Source: Trichomonas vaginalis G3 (Eukaryota > Parabasalia > Trichomonadida > Trichomonadidae). From it: a DNA stretch of 64,000 bases. Positions 1 to 11,342 of this stretch are shown here, one piece after another. Where the stretch lies: positions 5,650,252 through 5,714,251 of the forward strand of contig NC_067207.1 in NCBI RefSeq assembly GCF_026262505.1, written 5' to 3'. A program made the translations under genes and the position numbers. Positions within the stretch are counted from its first letter, which is position 1, and every line of letters starts with the position of its first letter. A model generated the notes under the pieces. That model worked only from the letters and a program-made list of their open reading frames with translations. It was not told the DNA's origin and did no database searches.

Positions 1-120
1 ACGGTAGTGTTTACTAATAGATGAATAGTATATAAATTCTATTAAAATGGATTTGATCCAAAAATATATAAAATTTGATCATAAAAGTAATCGTTTTCAA
101 TTACTTCTTCATTTTAATTA
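1..120. repeat. Fragment of an inverted-repeat (foldback) element
   Basis: The first 120 bases match, in reverse complement, positions about 2886-3005, the centre of the foldback element inserted in Maverick copy A. The match begins with the same ACGGTAGTG and stops where Maverick sequence begins. Only the inner part of the element is present, so it is truncated or continues left of the window. Confidence 0.85.
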
Positions 121-1690
121 GAGTAGGTGCCAAAAGTGCTTACTCTTAAACAACCCTTAAGGAAGATTATGGTTACCCAGATACTCTTGACTTTAGTGAC
201 AGATATAAAGAAGCTATTAGAAAGTTCAAGGAAGGAAATACTGACCCGAACCTATTTAGCTTTATGGTTCAGCATCAAATGGGATATAATCTCAAACCTG
301 GAAAATACAAGCTCGCTAAGGGATATGATTTAATAGCATATCATCCAAATGACATGAATGAATTTACTCCGAGATATTTGATGTCAGAGCTAAATGATAA
401 TTCAACTCTCTTCATGAAACGCGTAAAAAATAGAGACGGAACGAAAGAAGAAAGGTTTATGAGTCCAGATGACTTAGATAGGGAACTTGTTAAAAACGGT
501 CTCGGAATATATGAAATGCCACCAGATGAGGTACAAGAAACTCCACAGGAAGAAGTTCAGATACAACCAGACATGGAAGAAATAGTTCAGCAACAACAGC
601 TAGAAGAGCCTGAAGGAAACGAACAAGTCCCTCCTTTGGAAACTAACTTCACAGAACTAGATGAAGATTTGGAACAGCCGAAAAATCTTGACCCTGAACA
701 AGAGTATGAGGAGAATATGGAATCTTTCCAAGAGTCTAAGAAAAATTCGGCTGACATAGTAGAAGGATATCGAAAAATGTTCACCGACATACAAAAGACT
801 CCAACATCAGATGAAAATATTCAGCATAGAATGGAAGTACTGAAAGAAAATGTACGCAAATACAATAATCCTTTTTACTTACGACCATATAACGTTCAAT
901 CTTTGGCTGAACTCGGTGAAAATAAAAGGTTAAATTTCAACAAAACATATAGAAATGAAACATTGTTTAAAGTTCATTCAGAACCTAACCAATATGGAAA
1001 CAAACCTACTTTTGTTTCTGCAGACTATGGAACTACAATGAAATGGGGTCATAAAGCTAATCCGGATAGGTGGTTCATAAACTTACAACCTCAATTCCAA
1101 GAAGTTGTAGACGCAATGGAAGTGAATGGTGAACCAGATATAACGGGTATTTTCAGCGCGGCTTTAATGCCATTGAAAGATATGAAAGATGCAGATATTT
1201 TGGACCAGTATGAAATGAACATGGCTGAGGGAAATATAACACCTGACGTTCTAGAACATTTATCTCAAAGAACTACACAGAACCATAGAGATGGTATATT
1301 TGGTGAAGAGTTTAGAAAGAAAGTTAGGGAGAGAGAAGGAAGAGAACCTATTGTACATGACCTTGCAAACGAAAGTTTGCAAAATGTCATAAAAACTTAC
1401 TTTGCAGACAATGAACCGAGAAGGGATGAATATTTAAGAAAACTCAAATGGACAGTACCAAATGAAATGTTAGTATTGAAAAACATGTTCCTTGACAAAA
1501 TAAAACCAACTACAGAAATAAATGACGCAAGACTGAAACGTTGGGGAAAAGCTTTCCCATTCACAAAAGATATTATTGGTTACATGGAAAGAAAACCAGA
1601 ATGACTACAAAAACATATATTTGGAAACGAGCTTATTCCATATGGACAAGCTCCGTTTGAAGAGCTTGAACCGGAAACTCAGGAAAGAGT

Positions 1691-1769
1691 CATGCAAACA
1701 ATACGCGAAGACTCAAATACAAACTATGACAAAATCTTTCTAGGATATAGGTTACCTGAGATGGGCGAC
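1691..1769 (+). repeat. Left 79-bp direct repeat flanking the foldback insertion
   Basis: The 79 bases from CATGCAAAC to GGGCGAC recur, by eye without change, at 3616-3694. They belong to the interrupted Maverick gene and bracket the insertion. A duplication this long is far beyond the 2-12 bp typical of cut-and-paste transposons. Confidence 0.9.
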
Positions 1770-1842
1770 GAGTGTGGTAGAATTTACGAAAAAGTGACAC
1801 TTAACCTTAAATTTCCAAACACTATTTTTTGATTGTATTTTG

Positions 1843-1911
1843 TTATTTATATATTTATATATATATGTATATTTATATATGTATATATTTATATATGTAT
1901 ATATTTATTAG
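1843..1911. repeat. TATA-rich microsatellite
   Basis: Alternating TATATTTATATATGTATA units run for about 70 bases inside the foldback element. It is probably polymorphic simple sequence with no coding content. Confidence 0.8.
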
Positions 1912-2442
1912 AAACTGCTTCATGGTGTGTTGAGTATTGTTGAATAATTTGAAGTAGTGGTTTTTGAAATCAGCACCCCTATGAGAGCGCTGGCGACCGA
2001 AACACCACTAGTAAGATTGTGTATTAGAAACTGCTTCATGCTGTGTTGAGTAAGCTTCGATATCTTTATCAGACCACCTTTAAATTAACCACTCACATTC
2101 TCACTGTGGTCCATCTAAAATTTGTAAGCTTTATGACATAAAATTATATTATATGCAGGATCCCACCTATTACTTAATCTTTTTGGAATAAATGTTTTAT
2201 AATATTTATCGATTGATTGTAATTTTTTGTATAAAAAAAGTTTTTTATTTATATTAAAAATATATTCGGTTAATGATATTATTGTTGTAAACAGAAATTC
2301 ATCAAAAGTGACACTTCAGAAAAGCTAAAATATTGAATTTTTGGAACTTTTGATAGAGCACGTTTTTAAATATTTATTAAAGTAAATGTATATTTTGTAA
2401 AGATTCTTTTTAATATAAAATAAAATTTTGAAGAAGAACACA

Positions 2443-3362
2443 AAATCTTCTGAAAAATAATATCACATAAACTCATATTATTTTCTAATATATAACTATT
2501 TTATATAAAAATCAAATTCAATGATCTTAAAAGCGAAGGATAAACCTCAAAATTTACGAATATAATGAGTGGGAATATAATGCTTATCTATCATAAAACC
2601 ATATGAAATATCAATTTTTGCTTTACGCCTAATTTTTGACGACAATTAGCAAAAAATGTTAAATGTTAACACTCAGTCCATTTGAATATGAAAAATAAAA
2701 TTGACTTTGATTAAATGTTTTTATTTATCATGCAATTCTTCTTGCGACCAAAGATTTGAATAAAATTTCAAAAAATAAGATAGCTTAAAAATAATATACG
2801 GTAGTGTTTACTAATAGATGAATAGTATATAAATTCTATTAAAATGGATTTGATCCAAAAAAATATAAAACCAAAAATAATTGTTATATTTTAAATGAAG
2901 AAGTAATTTAAAACGATTACTTTTATGATCAAATTTTATATATTTTTGGATCAAATCCATTTTAATAGAATTTATATACTATTCATCTATTAGTAAACAC
3001 TACCGTATATTATTTTTTAAGCTATCTTATTTTTTGAACTTTTATTCAAATCTTTGGTCGCAAGAAGAATTGCATGATAAATAAAAACATTTAATCAAAG
3101 TCAATTTTATTTTTCATATTCAAATGGACTGAGTGTTAACATTTAACATTTTTTGCTAATTGTCGTCAAAAATTAGGCGTAAAGCAAAAATTGATATTTC
3201 ATATGGTTTTATGATAGATAAGCATTATATTCCCACTCATTATATTCGTAAATTTTGAGGTTTATCCTTCGCTTTTAAGACCATTGAATTTGATTTTTAT
3301 ATAAAATAGTTATATATTAGAAAATAATATGAGTTTATGTGATATTATTTTTCAGAAGATTT
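2443..3362. repeat. Long inverted repeat, arms of about 420 bp
   Basis: Positions about 2443-2866 and about 2937-3362 are reverse complements with few differences, separated by about 70 bases. A short outer pair with core CATCAAAAGTGACA (near 2300) and its complement (near 3510) extends the symmetry. The structure could extrude as a very long hairpin or cruciform. Confidence 0.85.
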
Positions 3363-3615
3363 CATTCTATATGCCTATGAAAAGTACTCTCAAAACTAAC
3401 TTTTTCCTAATTATAATTAAATCTAGAATATTGTATTATGCTTAGTATTATTTCATTTTTCTCATTCAATTTAGAATTTACAAATGTCAAAAAATTGAGA
3501 GCTGTCACTTTTGATGAATTTCTGTTTATTACATTATCTTATAATTTGTAAATAAATCTAGTAATAAAATAACTTTAATAGTTGGTGTCACTTTTTCGAA
3601 AATTCTGGTTTTTTC

Positions 3616-3694
3616 CATGCAAACAATACGCGAAGACTCAAATACAAACTATGACAAAATCTTTCTAGGATATAGGTTACCTGAGATGGGCGAC
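3616..3694 (+). repeat. Right 79-bp direct repeat flanking the foldback insertion
   Basis: Partner of 1691-1769; Maverick coding sequence resumes after it. Confidence 0.9.
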
Positions 3695-3995
3695 CAGAGC
3701 CCAAAGGCAAAAAGGACATGGGAAATTTACAACATACTAGGTGAACATGAGGCAAAGATGCTACAACTTGAAGCAGAGGGCAAGTTACCAAAAGCGACAC
3801 CAAAGAAGAAGAGAAGAGTAGAACAAAGTGAAAGTAGTGAAGAAGTAACTTCATCTAGTGAAAGTAGTGGCAATGAAGGAAAAAGAAGAGTTAAAGATTC
3901 AGTTAAAAACTCAGTCAGGAAGAAAGTAAGCTTGGTCCGAGTGGGTTCTATTATGACATATAAATCCAACTATTCTATATTTTTACCCATATGAA

Positions 3996-5604
3996 ATGTA
4001 CGCCGCTCAGAATATAACGCCAACAGTTTTGGATGCCATGAACGGAAATGTTTCCGAATGGTATAACGAATGCGACAATGCCATTAGAAGGTCAGAAATA
4101 GTTCCTGGAACTTACGAATATACAACTGCTGTTTCTTATGGAAACGTAGGTGAGTTTGGAGAAGGTTCTTCAACAACAATAGATATTGCTTGCGACAGGT
4201 TTCATATTATTTCTATTGACAACTCATTCTTATACGTGGAACAAGACATTGAAATAAAACCTTCTGCCAAGTTGTCTGACAAGAAAGGTTGCAATGGAAT
4301 TTTCTATGTCGGATACCAATATGCTCCAGAAGTTTTCATGGGATATAAGATATATTCTAACTCTGACTTAGTTCAAACAGTAACATGGGCAAACTATGAA
4401 TGGTTCGCTTTGAGAAACTCAGTACAACCAAAAGCTAGAGAACAAACAGACCAGTATGCAACTATTGAGAAAATAAGAAGACTTGACCCTAACGTTCCAG
4501 GAGTTTATGTTAACCTTTCTGGTTCAGATGGAACTGCTGCCACTAAAGTAAAACTGAAACTTAGAGTTCCTTTGTCATCTTTCCTCATCTTCAAGTTTTT
4601 AAGATACTTGCCAAACTGGGCAGGAAAAATTTCTATCGAACTTACTCCAAGCAAAAATAACTTAGTCATTGCACCAACACAAGACCCATTCACTCTTACA
4701 GATACAGCTGGTGGAGCTGCCAGCATACCATTTGGAAAATGGTGCAAAGAGAAGTTTGACTTAGACTTTGGTTTCTCAAACCTCAACACTGAAGTAAACT
4801 ATCTCAGGACAGCAGACAACAATACTGCTTGGGTTCCTATTAAGTTTACATGCGAACAGTTTGAATGCAAGAGAATAGAAAGCAGACTTGCAGTCTATAG
4901 TTGGACCCAGATATTTCAAATGCTTTAGCTGCCAAATATATTTGCAGTTCCACTTATGTTCCCTATACACCAAATATCTGTCAAAGACTTTGCAGGTGAA
5001 GTTGGAAACCAAAATCCAGGAGCCGCAGGTGCAAGAACAGATATTGCTTTAACAACTGCAATGAAACATGCAGATACTATGTTTGTACTGTTCAGACGAA
5101 CTATAAATGACTATTCTTGTTTCTACAACCCGGTATTAAATATCATATAAACATAGATGGCAAATATTATCCAAGAGAAGAATATTCTACAGTTGAGGAT
5201 ATGAGGTCATACAACTTGACATTAGATGCTATGAACTTTAACAACAACTTCACAACAACCATTAACCCTGAAATGCAAAGTTCTATTATGCCATATGTGA
5301 AGTATGGACTCATACAGGAGGTCAAAAAACTCAATATACAAATGGAGACCGTTCAAACTTTTGGCTTGGCATTCCATTTGCTGACTCAGAAGACTTTATG
5401 GGTGGTATTTCAACTGTTGGTACTGTAACAAAATATGGTGACAGAGACGGTCCAGATGAATTGAGAGCAAAGAAGTTTACAAAACCAATAGCACTTTTCA
5501 CGGAAGATGCTCTTTTGAAGATTCGTTCGATGAAACCTGCTGGGGCTCCTCAGATTGGCATAACGACAGCTTCCATCGAGCAGATTTTGGCAGCAGGTCA
5601 GTAA
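3996..5604 (+). pseudogene. Maverick A major capsid protein (double jelly-roll type)
   Basis: The product, about 530 residues, starts MYAAQNITPTVLDAMNGNV and is rich in beta-strand-like segments, with aromatic and proline-rich stretches such as YLPNWAGKISIEL and FGFSNLNTEVNY. Its length, composition and place between the large structural protein and the penton-like block match the Polinton major capsid protein, which forms trimeric hexons. Homology is inferred from context and overall pattern, without a database search. The same gene lies at 50957-52561 in copy C and a distant counterpart at 27971-29610 in copy B. The start codon follows a T-rich leader. It has about three breaks. Confidence 0.75.
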
Positions 5605-5917
5605 GTTGTTCTTGAACTGACTTCTTCCTCCGTCAAATATTGACAGTACGCCAGTTTTGACATAATATTGTAAGATAAACTTTCCTTTAGTAATATCTTG
5701 TAAGTTTTGAAGTTATATTTTTGTCTGCTTCAAAGAACTTTCACATTTCAGTTATACCAACTTCTTTGCTTTATGAAATATTTAGGTTCAGCAAAGACTG
5801 CTATTCTATAACATTTTCCATTGTTTGTGTAAAGAACTATTCTGTCAATGTATTTTATTGTTTGTGAGTATAAACTTTGTTCTGCTTCAATTCAATAAGA
5901 TATCCGAATACGTCCAT
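5600..5917 (-). pseudogene. Unknown small Maverick protein, antisense between capsid and SCCG genes
   Basis: Counterpart of the cleaner reading frame at 52562-52874 in copy C. The product starts MDVFGYLFELK and has a lysine- and tyrosine-rich mixed alpha/beta composition with no recognised domain. It converges tail-to-tail with the capsid gene and its start lies 18 bases from the divergent gene at 5936. It has several breaks here. Conservation in both copies suggests a real gene. Confidence 0.5.
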
Positions 5918-5935
5918 CTTTTTATTCTAAGTAAA
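5918..5935. promoter_or_regulatory. 18-bp divergent start-to-start spacer with TCTA core
   Basis: The spacer reads T-run, ATTCTAAG, A-run between two opposed start codons. Any promoter for both genes must lie in it or in the neighbouring coding sequence. The same arrangement is kept at 52875-52892. Confidence 0.4.
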
Positions 5936-6512
5936 ATGTCATTTCCGAAAATAGAAGCGTAAGTGTTTCAAAAGGTTTAATGGGGTGGCAGATGTGAAGT
6001 TTAAATTCACCAACTCAAACAAACAGTCAAAGTGTTATTGTCAATGTCAAAGACAGAGATGTTGAAAGTGGAAACCATACGAAGACGAAGATGGTATAAC
6101 AATTGTTCCTGTAAAAGAACCAACATATCCTGAAGTTAACAGAGACTTAAGTTCTGTTGCAGATATTCGAAACGACTACCAACAACTGAAAGACAAACTT
6201 CAAATCAGGAGAAGATTTGTCAAGCTTTAAGTATAATGTTAAACTTGGTTGAACACAAACCCTGTAAAAGTGAACTCATATGTCATTGCACCTCATGAAG
6301 TTTTGAAAGAACTATTGAAACTTTTGACAGAGGCAGACGATATAAACATCAAAGAAAATAGAACCCGACATTAGTTGCTGTGGTGTTTCATATAATGTCA
6401 TTGACAAGATATACGTTATGAAGGAGGTGAAACGTTGAACTTAAAATATAGTTTCCCAGACGTTATAAAAATATTTGACGACCACAACATTTCATTAAAA
6501 TTTATTTGCTAA
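5936..6512 (+). pseudogene. Maverick SCCG-motif protein (A copy)
   Basis: Counterpart of the intact 194-residue gene at 52893-53474. The N-terminal half is low-complexity; the C-terminal half carries a conserved PDISCCG block and predicted strands and helices. A divergent homologue with DEVSCCG lies in copy B at 31433-32100, always directly before the penton-like gene in A and C. The function is unknown; a small virion protein is plausible from context. It has about five breaks in this copy. Confidence 0.55.
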
Positions 6513-6516
6513 GTAA

Positions 6517-7317
6517 ATGGCAGAAGACATAATGGTTTTACTATTACGACTAAAAACCCTGAGTCATATAATTCTATAACAACAAACTTACAAAGTCCTC
6601 AAGGACGATATTGTAAACTAACCTTAAACAACAATGACGACTAAAGCCTGTTTTGCTCTTTTGACACCAGAAGACTTTATTGTTGTGAATGATAAAAAAT
6701 ACTCCTTTGAAGATACTTACTCAGATATACCACCAACAGGTTTTTGTTGACTTATTTAATACTTTAAGTACGGGTGTAACATGTGCTGCAACTAGAGCAG
6801 GTTTCATTATGTTTGGATGTCCGACTGAGTTTACTATAAACGATATGAGCTATAATACAAAAACTTATTTCTGGTTTTTACTACCAACAGTTTTCCTATA
6901 ACAGGAAAAGGTGTCATACAAGGAATGTCTATTCCATTGACATTAACACACCAATCTTATATATTGTTTCAAACTTAGGTTCAAAGTGTTATTCGAATGT
7001 CGACAGAAACTATTATGACCAAAAAGATACTTATGCGTATAAACAATACTTTCTCTGCTGGTTTGCCTATTGTTCATTCGAATGCAGAATTTTCAACCTT
7101 AGTGAACTCAAACACTTTGGCAGGTATAACGTTGACATTAGTTGACGCAAACTTTGTTCCTGTAAAACTTTTATGTCCTATGTATTTGTCAATGACGGCA
7201 GAAAGTTTCGAATTGGAAGATGCAACTGGTGAAAGTATTGTATTACAAGAACAACTTCAACAACAAATAGCTCAAGAACAACAAATGCAACAAATGGAAC
7301 AACAAAGTCAAGAATAA
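6517..7317 (+). pseudogene. Penton-like/minor capsid protein (A copy)
   Basis: Counterpart of the cleaner 53479-54312 gene. The product starts MAEDIM, is rich in beta-prone segments (TRAGFIMFGCPTEFTIN, SITLTLVDANFVPVKLL) and ends in a Q-rich tail. The gene begins five bases after the SCCG gene stop, as in an operon-like block. Size and position fit the single jelly-roll penton protein of Polintons, but I see no diagnostic motif, so this is inference. It has about five breaks. Confidence 0.45.
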
Positions 7318-7344
7318 AATAATATTTTTTTTATTTTTATAAAA

Positions 7345-8580
7345 ATGTACAGAATAGATGTTTCAGATTTTTATGACTTCCAAGCATTCAGAAATATGTG
7401 TCCATTTAGAGACTATAACAAAGCAGTCGAGAATTTGAAACGTTTAGTCATTTATGTTGACTCTGCCCCAGAATGTTATGTCATGAAAGAATGGGATGTT
7501 GTCTTTAACAAACCAAGAGCAACAATAGTGTCTGAACAAGAATGTAGACAGAAACTTAAGAAAATAAAAGTTGTACAAGTTGGAATGAAGATGTTAGATG
7601 CTTGGAATATCTTATTGTCAAAGTTAGAAGATTTTTCAGTTCGAGGTATAAAGTTCTATACACCTTCTCCAAACTTCTATTCTATCTTCACTGGATATAA
7701 ATACGAACAAGTAGAATGGAAACACAGTATTATAGAAGCTTGGTTAGACCATGTCAAAGAAATTATATGCAATGGAAACGAAAAGGTTTATGAGTATATC
7801 TTATGTTGGTTTGCAAACATCTTACAACATCCAAGTGCTAAAATGAAACTGCTCTCATTATAATTGGAAAACAAGGAACTGGTAAGAACACATTCTTTAC
7901 AGATATCTTATGCAAACTGTTAGAAGGTTATTCGAACCCTAATATGACAAACTTAGAAAACATCTGTGGCAAGTTTAACTCCTCAATAGAGAATATGAAA
8001 CTTATAGTTTGCAATGAACTTCAAAGTATAGATACAACAAAAGTTTTGAACTCAGATGCTTTGAAGAGTCTTATAACAGACAAAGTTGGAGTTGTTGAAA
8101 GAAAGTATAAAGACCAAAGAGTTTGTGAAAATGTTGCAAACTTCATTATGGTTTCAAACAATGCTGTTCCGATGAGGTTAGAAAGTTCTGACAGAAGATA
8201 TGTAGTTGTCAGAACGTCAGAAGCTCATATGCAAGATACAGAATATTTTTGACGCTTTGTCAGAATGTTTGACATCTGACTTTTACAACCACTTGTTCTC
8301 ATATTTCATGACATTAGATATTTCTAAGTTCAATCCAAGACAAATTCCACATACCGAAGAGAGACAAACATTGTTAGAAGCAAACAAGAGTGTTTATGAA
8401 CTGTTCGTAGATGAAACTGACTTTGTGTCATTAGATGAAAGGTCATTGTACGATTCGTATAAACAATATTGTCAAGAATATGGTTATATGGCAGCTTCTA
8501 AACGTACATTCTTGGCAAATGTCAAAAGTCTTTTAGATGTTCAGAATGGTGTATATACAAAGAAAATTTTTTCTGAGTAA
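7345..8580 (+). pseudogene. SF3 (D5-like) helicase
   Basis: The product, about 410 residues, has a helical N-terminal region, then a superfamily 3 helicase core: Walker A IIGKQGTGKNTF near residue 175, a Walker-B-like LIVCNEL, and the sensor block NFIMVSNNAVPMR followed by RRYVVV. SF3 helicases unwind DNA at viral origins and in this group are tied to primase or to protein-primed polymerases. It follows the penton-like gene after a T/A-rich leader of 27 bases. It has two or three breaks. Only the start of the gene is seen in copy C. Confidence 0.75.
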
Positions 8581-8614
8581 ATTTTAAAAAAAAATTTTTA
8601 TCCGATAGAAAAAG

Positions 8615-9034
8615 ATGGCAAAATTCATCTCAGTAAATAAATACATGACAGAAGTCAAAGATAAGTTAGCTCCATTCACATATTTGAATGTTTACTTCTA
8701 CCATTTTGAAAAGTCTTCATTCAGCAAAGTTTGGAACATCGAACCAGTTAAGTTTGCTATTGTGACTAAAAATGGTGCGAAATTTGAAGACTTAGACATA
8801 GAAGGTTTGTTAACAGTCAAAGAAAGTTTTGACAGAAGGTTCTCAAACCTTAAAGAAGGCAAAGCATACAAACTTGTTATACCTTATGAACCAAAGAAGA
8901 CAGACGACTATGAATATTATGAGTCTAAAGTTGTAGAAGTTCAAGGTAAATTGGGTAAAAAGATTTTAGAGTCTAAGCCAGTGTTTACTCCTAAAGAGGA
9001 AGAGAACATTGACATTGACCCAGAAATGTTCTAA
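8615..9034 (+). CDS. Unknown 139-aa Maverick protein
   Basis: An uninterrupted frame starting MAKFISVNKYMTE, after an A/T-rich leader. It has mixed alpha/beta composition and an acidic, lysine-rich C-terminal half. Small size, basic-aromatic content and place between helicase and ATPase would suit a single-stranded DNA binding or replication accessory role, but I recognise no family. No counterpart is seen in copy C. Confidence 0.6.
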   Translation: MAKFISVNKYMTEVKDKLAPFTYLNVYFYHFEKSSFSKVWNIEPVKFAIVTKNGAKFEDLDIEGLLTVKESFDRRFSNLKEGKAYKLVIPYEPKKTDDYEYYESKVVEVQGKLGKKILESKPVFTPKEEENIDIDPEMF

Positions 9035-9050
9035 AAATAAAATTTTATTT

Positions 9051-9496
9051 TTACATGTCAAATTTCTTCTTCGGTGGAACTGGCTCTGGTTCTTTCTTCT
9101 CTTCTACTTTTTTTCTCTTTCTTTTCTTTCTTCTTCTCTGGTGGAGTTATGTCAAATTTCTCAGAACCATATCTATGAAAAGTTCTTTGTCCTTTAATAG
9201 CTCATCTATTCTGTTTTCTATTTCATCTTCAAGAACAGCGCATGTGTCTTCTTTGCATTCTAAGAACTTATGTTGACTTCATCTTTCCAATCGGCGTCAT
9301 CTCTGTCAACAAGTCTGTCATTGACAAATTTTAAGACTGCTCTTTGTAATGTTTTATGGTTCTTGTCATATTCCCAGAAACAGAACTTTAGAACAAATTC
9401 ACCTTTCTTGTTTACACTATGTAAGATTTTATGGTCGACAGATGTTTTGCTGTCAAAAAGTTTGTCTCGAATATAGATAGCGAAATCGCTAGACAT
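9051..9496 (-). pseudogene. Unknown Maverick protein with lysine-rich tail
   Basis: The product starts MSSDFAIYIRDKLFDSK and is predicted mostly helical. It ends in a lysine/glutamate/proline-rich tail that gives a pyrimidine-rich + strand near 9060-9150. It converges with the 8615 gene and diverges from the ATPase at 9532. It has one or two breaks, and the family is not recognised. Confidence 0.5.
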
Positions 9497-9531
9497 TTTC
9501 TAAAAGATAAAAATTTTAATTTTCTAAAAAT
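9497..9531. promoter_or_regulatory. 35-bp divergent spacer with two TTTTCTAAAA boxes
   Basis: The spacer between opposed start codons holds TTTTCTAAAA at both ends (positions 9497 and about 9520) in an otherwise pure A/T stretch. The TCTA core in A/T-rich flanks resembles the late promoter motif described for mavirus and CroV. Function here is inferred. Confidence 0.45.
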
Positions 9532-10395
9532 ATGTTAGAAAAAAAGTTTGCTGACATTGACAAGAAATTTGAGAATGTTTTAAACAAGAACAAGAGGAAG
9601 TTAGAAAATGCTCAGATAAAGCCTATACATGAAAAGTTCTTATTTGCTCAGAATGGTATAACAGGTCTAATTGCACCACCTGGGTCGGGTAAGACTTTCA
9701 CTTATCTTAAAATGGCTGCACACAACAAGAACTAGATGAGAAGAAACCCATTCTATGAGTTAGTTGTTATTTGTTCGACTTCTGGTCAATTTGACCAAAC
9801 CGTCAATTCGTTCAAAGATATTATAAAGAAGTCTAAGTTAGTATGTATAAAGGATACTGAGTTGTTAGATTGGATAAAGAAGTACCAAAGAAGAGTTTTG
9901 AAGTATAATGCTATAAATGAGTATATAAATTCTAAGTTCAAAGACCCTAATGAGGAAATGCAGAGAATATTAGAGAAGAAACACTTCAGAAACAAACAGA
10001 AAGAGATAGAATACATTTCGAAGAAATTGCAATCTTACGATTGGAAAACGTACCCTCATAGATGTCTTCTTATCTTAGATGACTTCGCCTCTCATCCTTT
10101 GTTAAAGAATAGAGAACAAGATATGTGTCGAATTCTTAAGAAGCTCAGACACTTTAACATCTCTGTTGTCATTTGTGTACAGACAGCAAAGAGTTTAAGT
10201 AAGGATGTAAAGAGAATACTTACTGACATTGTACTTTTCCCCGGATTGTCCGAAGACGATTTCATGGAACTTATGAAAGAGTCCATGGCAGGTAAGTTTG
10301 ACAGACATGAACTATGGGAGAAGTACAAAGTCATACAAGACCCTCATACTTCTTTCAGAATTCATATCTACGCAAACAAAGTTCAAATTGTGTAA
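9532..10395 (+). pseudogene. Genome-packaging ATPase (FtsK/HerA type)
   Basis: The product, about 287 residues, has Walker A GLIAPPGSGKTFT near residues 43-55 and Walker B CLLILDDFA near residue 185, followed by CVQTAKSLS, the typical order of the A32-like packaging ATPases of Polintons and NCLDV. Such ATPases pump DNA into the capsid. The first 40 residues form a lysine-rich helix. It is divergent from the 9051-9496 gene. It has about one break. Copy B carries its own ATPase at 29636-30460. Confidence 0.85.
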
Positions 10396-10425
10396 ATGGT
10401 CAAGCTTGAAAAATAAAGAGTTCAT

Positions 10426-11231
10426 TTACTCTACTTGTTTGAAGTTGTCAAAATACTCTGTTATTTTTTCCTTCAGTAATGTTAAGTCTTCTTTGAATGT
10501 AAGTATTGTACAACCTTTAATATCATAGTGTGTTTGAGGTAACGTATCTTGAACTATTTGTTTCACATCTTCATTTGGGGTCATTGAAATCGGTAAGTTT
10601 TCGCGATAGAACCAATTTCTGTCAGATTTGTAAATCTTAGCAAGGTCGTAAAAGCTTTTGTTGTTTCTTCTGACTAAATGCAACATAACCATATCTCTGT
10701 CTTCTTCTTTCTCCAACTCTTCAGTGTAAATCATATACTTATAACTCTTTTCCTTACCTTTGGTACCGAACGTGGTATTCTTTTCTGAATGCTTTTGTCT
10801 TTTGCTTCAAGCTTGTTTTCCATCTCTCCACGTTCTGCTTTATATAGTTCATCTAACATCATGAAAATATAACAAGCATAACGAGGTGAAGCCCACATTG
10901 CTACAGCATTTACTAAAAGTCTATGAACATAATAACCTTTCAAACCAGGAGCCAAATTCTTGCGATTTTCGTACGGAATCTCTTCTCTCGGTTTTCCGAG
11001 GGAAGCAATCATATGAGGAAATTCTTCTAAAAGTTCTTTTGTCTGTTGGTTTTCAAACCAATGATATGCTTGCTTTGTAGAACGAAGAGCATTCAAAATA
11101 CTTTGCATTTGGTACATATCGTCTTTGACCGAACGAATGAGACGTAACTGTTTGTTATACTGTATGTACTCGTATTCTTCATTTATAGCTTCATGGACTA
11201 TAACTGTTGTTGTGTTCTCTGATGTTGACAT
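10426..11231 (-). pseudogene. KilA-N domain protein 1
   Basis: The start is taken as MSTSENTTTV, behind a T/A leader. The middle holds the KilA-N signature GLKGYYVHRLLVNAVAMWAS with PRYACYIFMMLDE after it. A C-terminal region follows with DRNWFYRENLP, similar in style to viral KilA-N companion domains. KilA-N proteins are DNA-binding proteins of phages and nucleocytoplasmic DNA viruses, thought to regulate viral genes. It has one or two breaks. A second KilA-N gene lies beside it. Confidence 0.75.
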
Positions 11232-11342
11232 TACTGTCTTTACATACAAAATAAAAATTTTTCTTAGAAAAAAATTAGCGTTATTTTTCTAACTAATGAA
11301 ATTCATTATTTTTGTGCTGAATTCAGCAAAAATATATTTTAA

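Larger units (their letters stand above)
1770..3615. mobile_element. 1.85 kb foldback/palindromic element inserted in Maverick A
   Basis: Both ends carry an imperfect terminal inverted repeat with the shared core CGAAAAAGTGACAC reading inward, left near 1787-1800 and right near 3586-3599. The interior is dominated by a long inverted repeat. No coding region longer than noise is seen, so it is non-autonomous. It is flanked by the 79-bp direct repeat. A second, partial copy begins the window. The superfamily is unknown; the GTGTCACTTTTT-type ends resemble other element ends in this window. Confidence 0.75.
130..3994 (+). pseudogene. Large Q/E-rich Maverick structural protein, interrupted by a foldback element
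   Basis: This is the counterpart of the 47717-50930 gene in copy C; its N-terminal half lies outside the copy. The visible part is acidic and rich in Q and E (runs such as QEEVQIQPDMEEIVQQQQLEE), then predicted helical. The C-terminus is strongly basic and serine-rich and carries PKKKRRVE, which resembles the classical SV40-type nuclear localisation signal. It sits just upstream of the capsid gene. I infer a core, scaffold or minor capsid protein that acts in or enters the nucleus, but I recognise no named domain. It is broken about twice besides the insertion at 1770-3615. Confidence 0.6.

Noticed and set aside
1691-3694. 79-bp direct repeats as LTRs of a small retroelement
   Set aside because: The repeats are coding sequence of the surrounding gene and the insert has inverted, not direct, ends and no reverse transcriptase or primer site.
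9009-9276. + strand F/L-rich frames as membrane proteins
   Set aside because: Antisense of the lysine/glutamate-rich tail of the 9051-9496 minus-strand gene.
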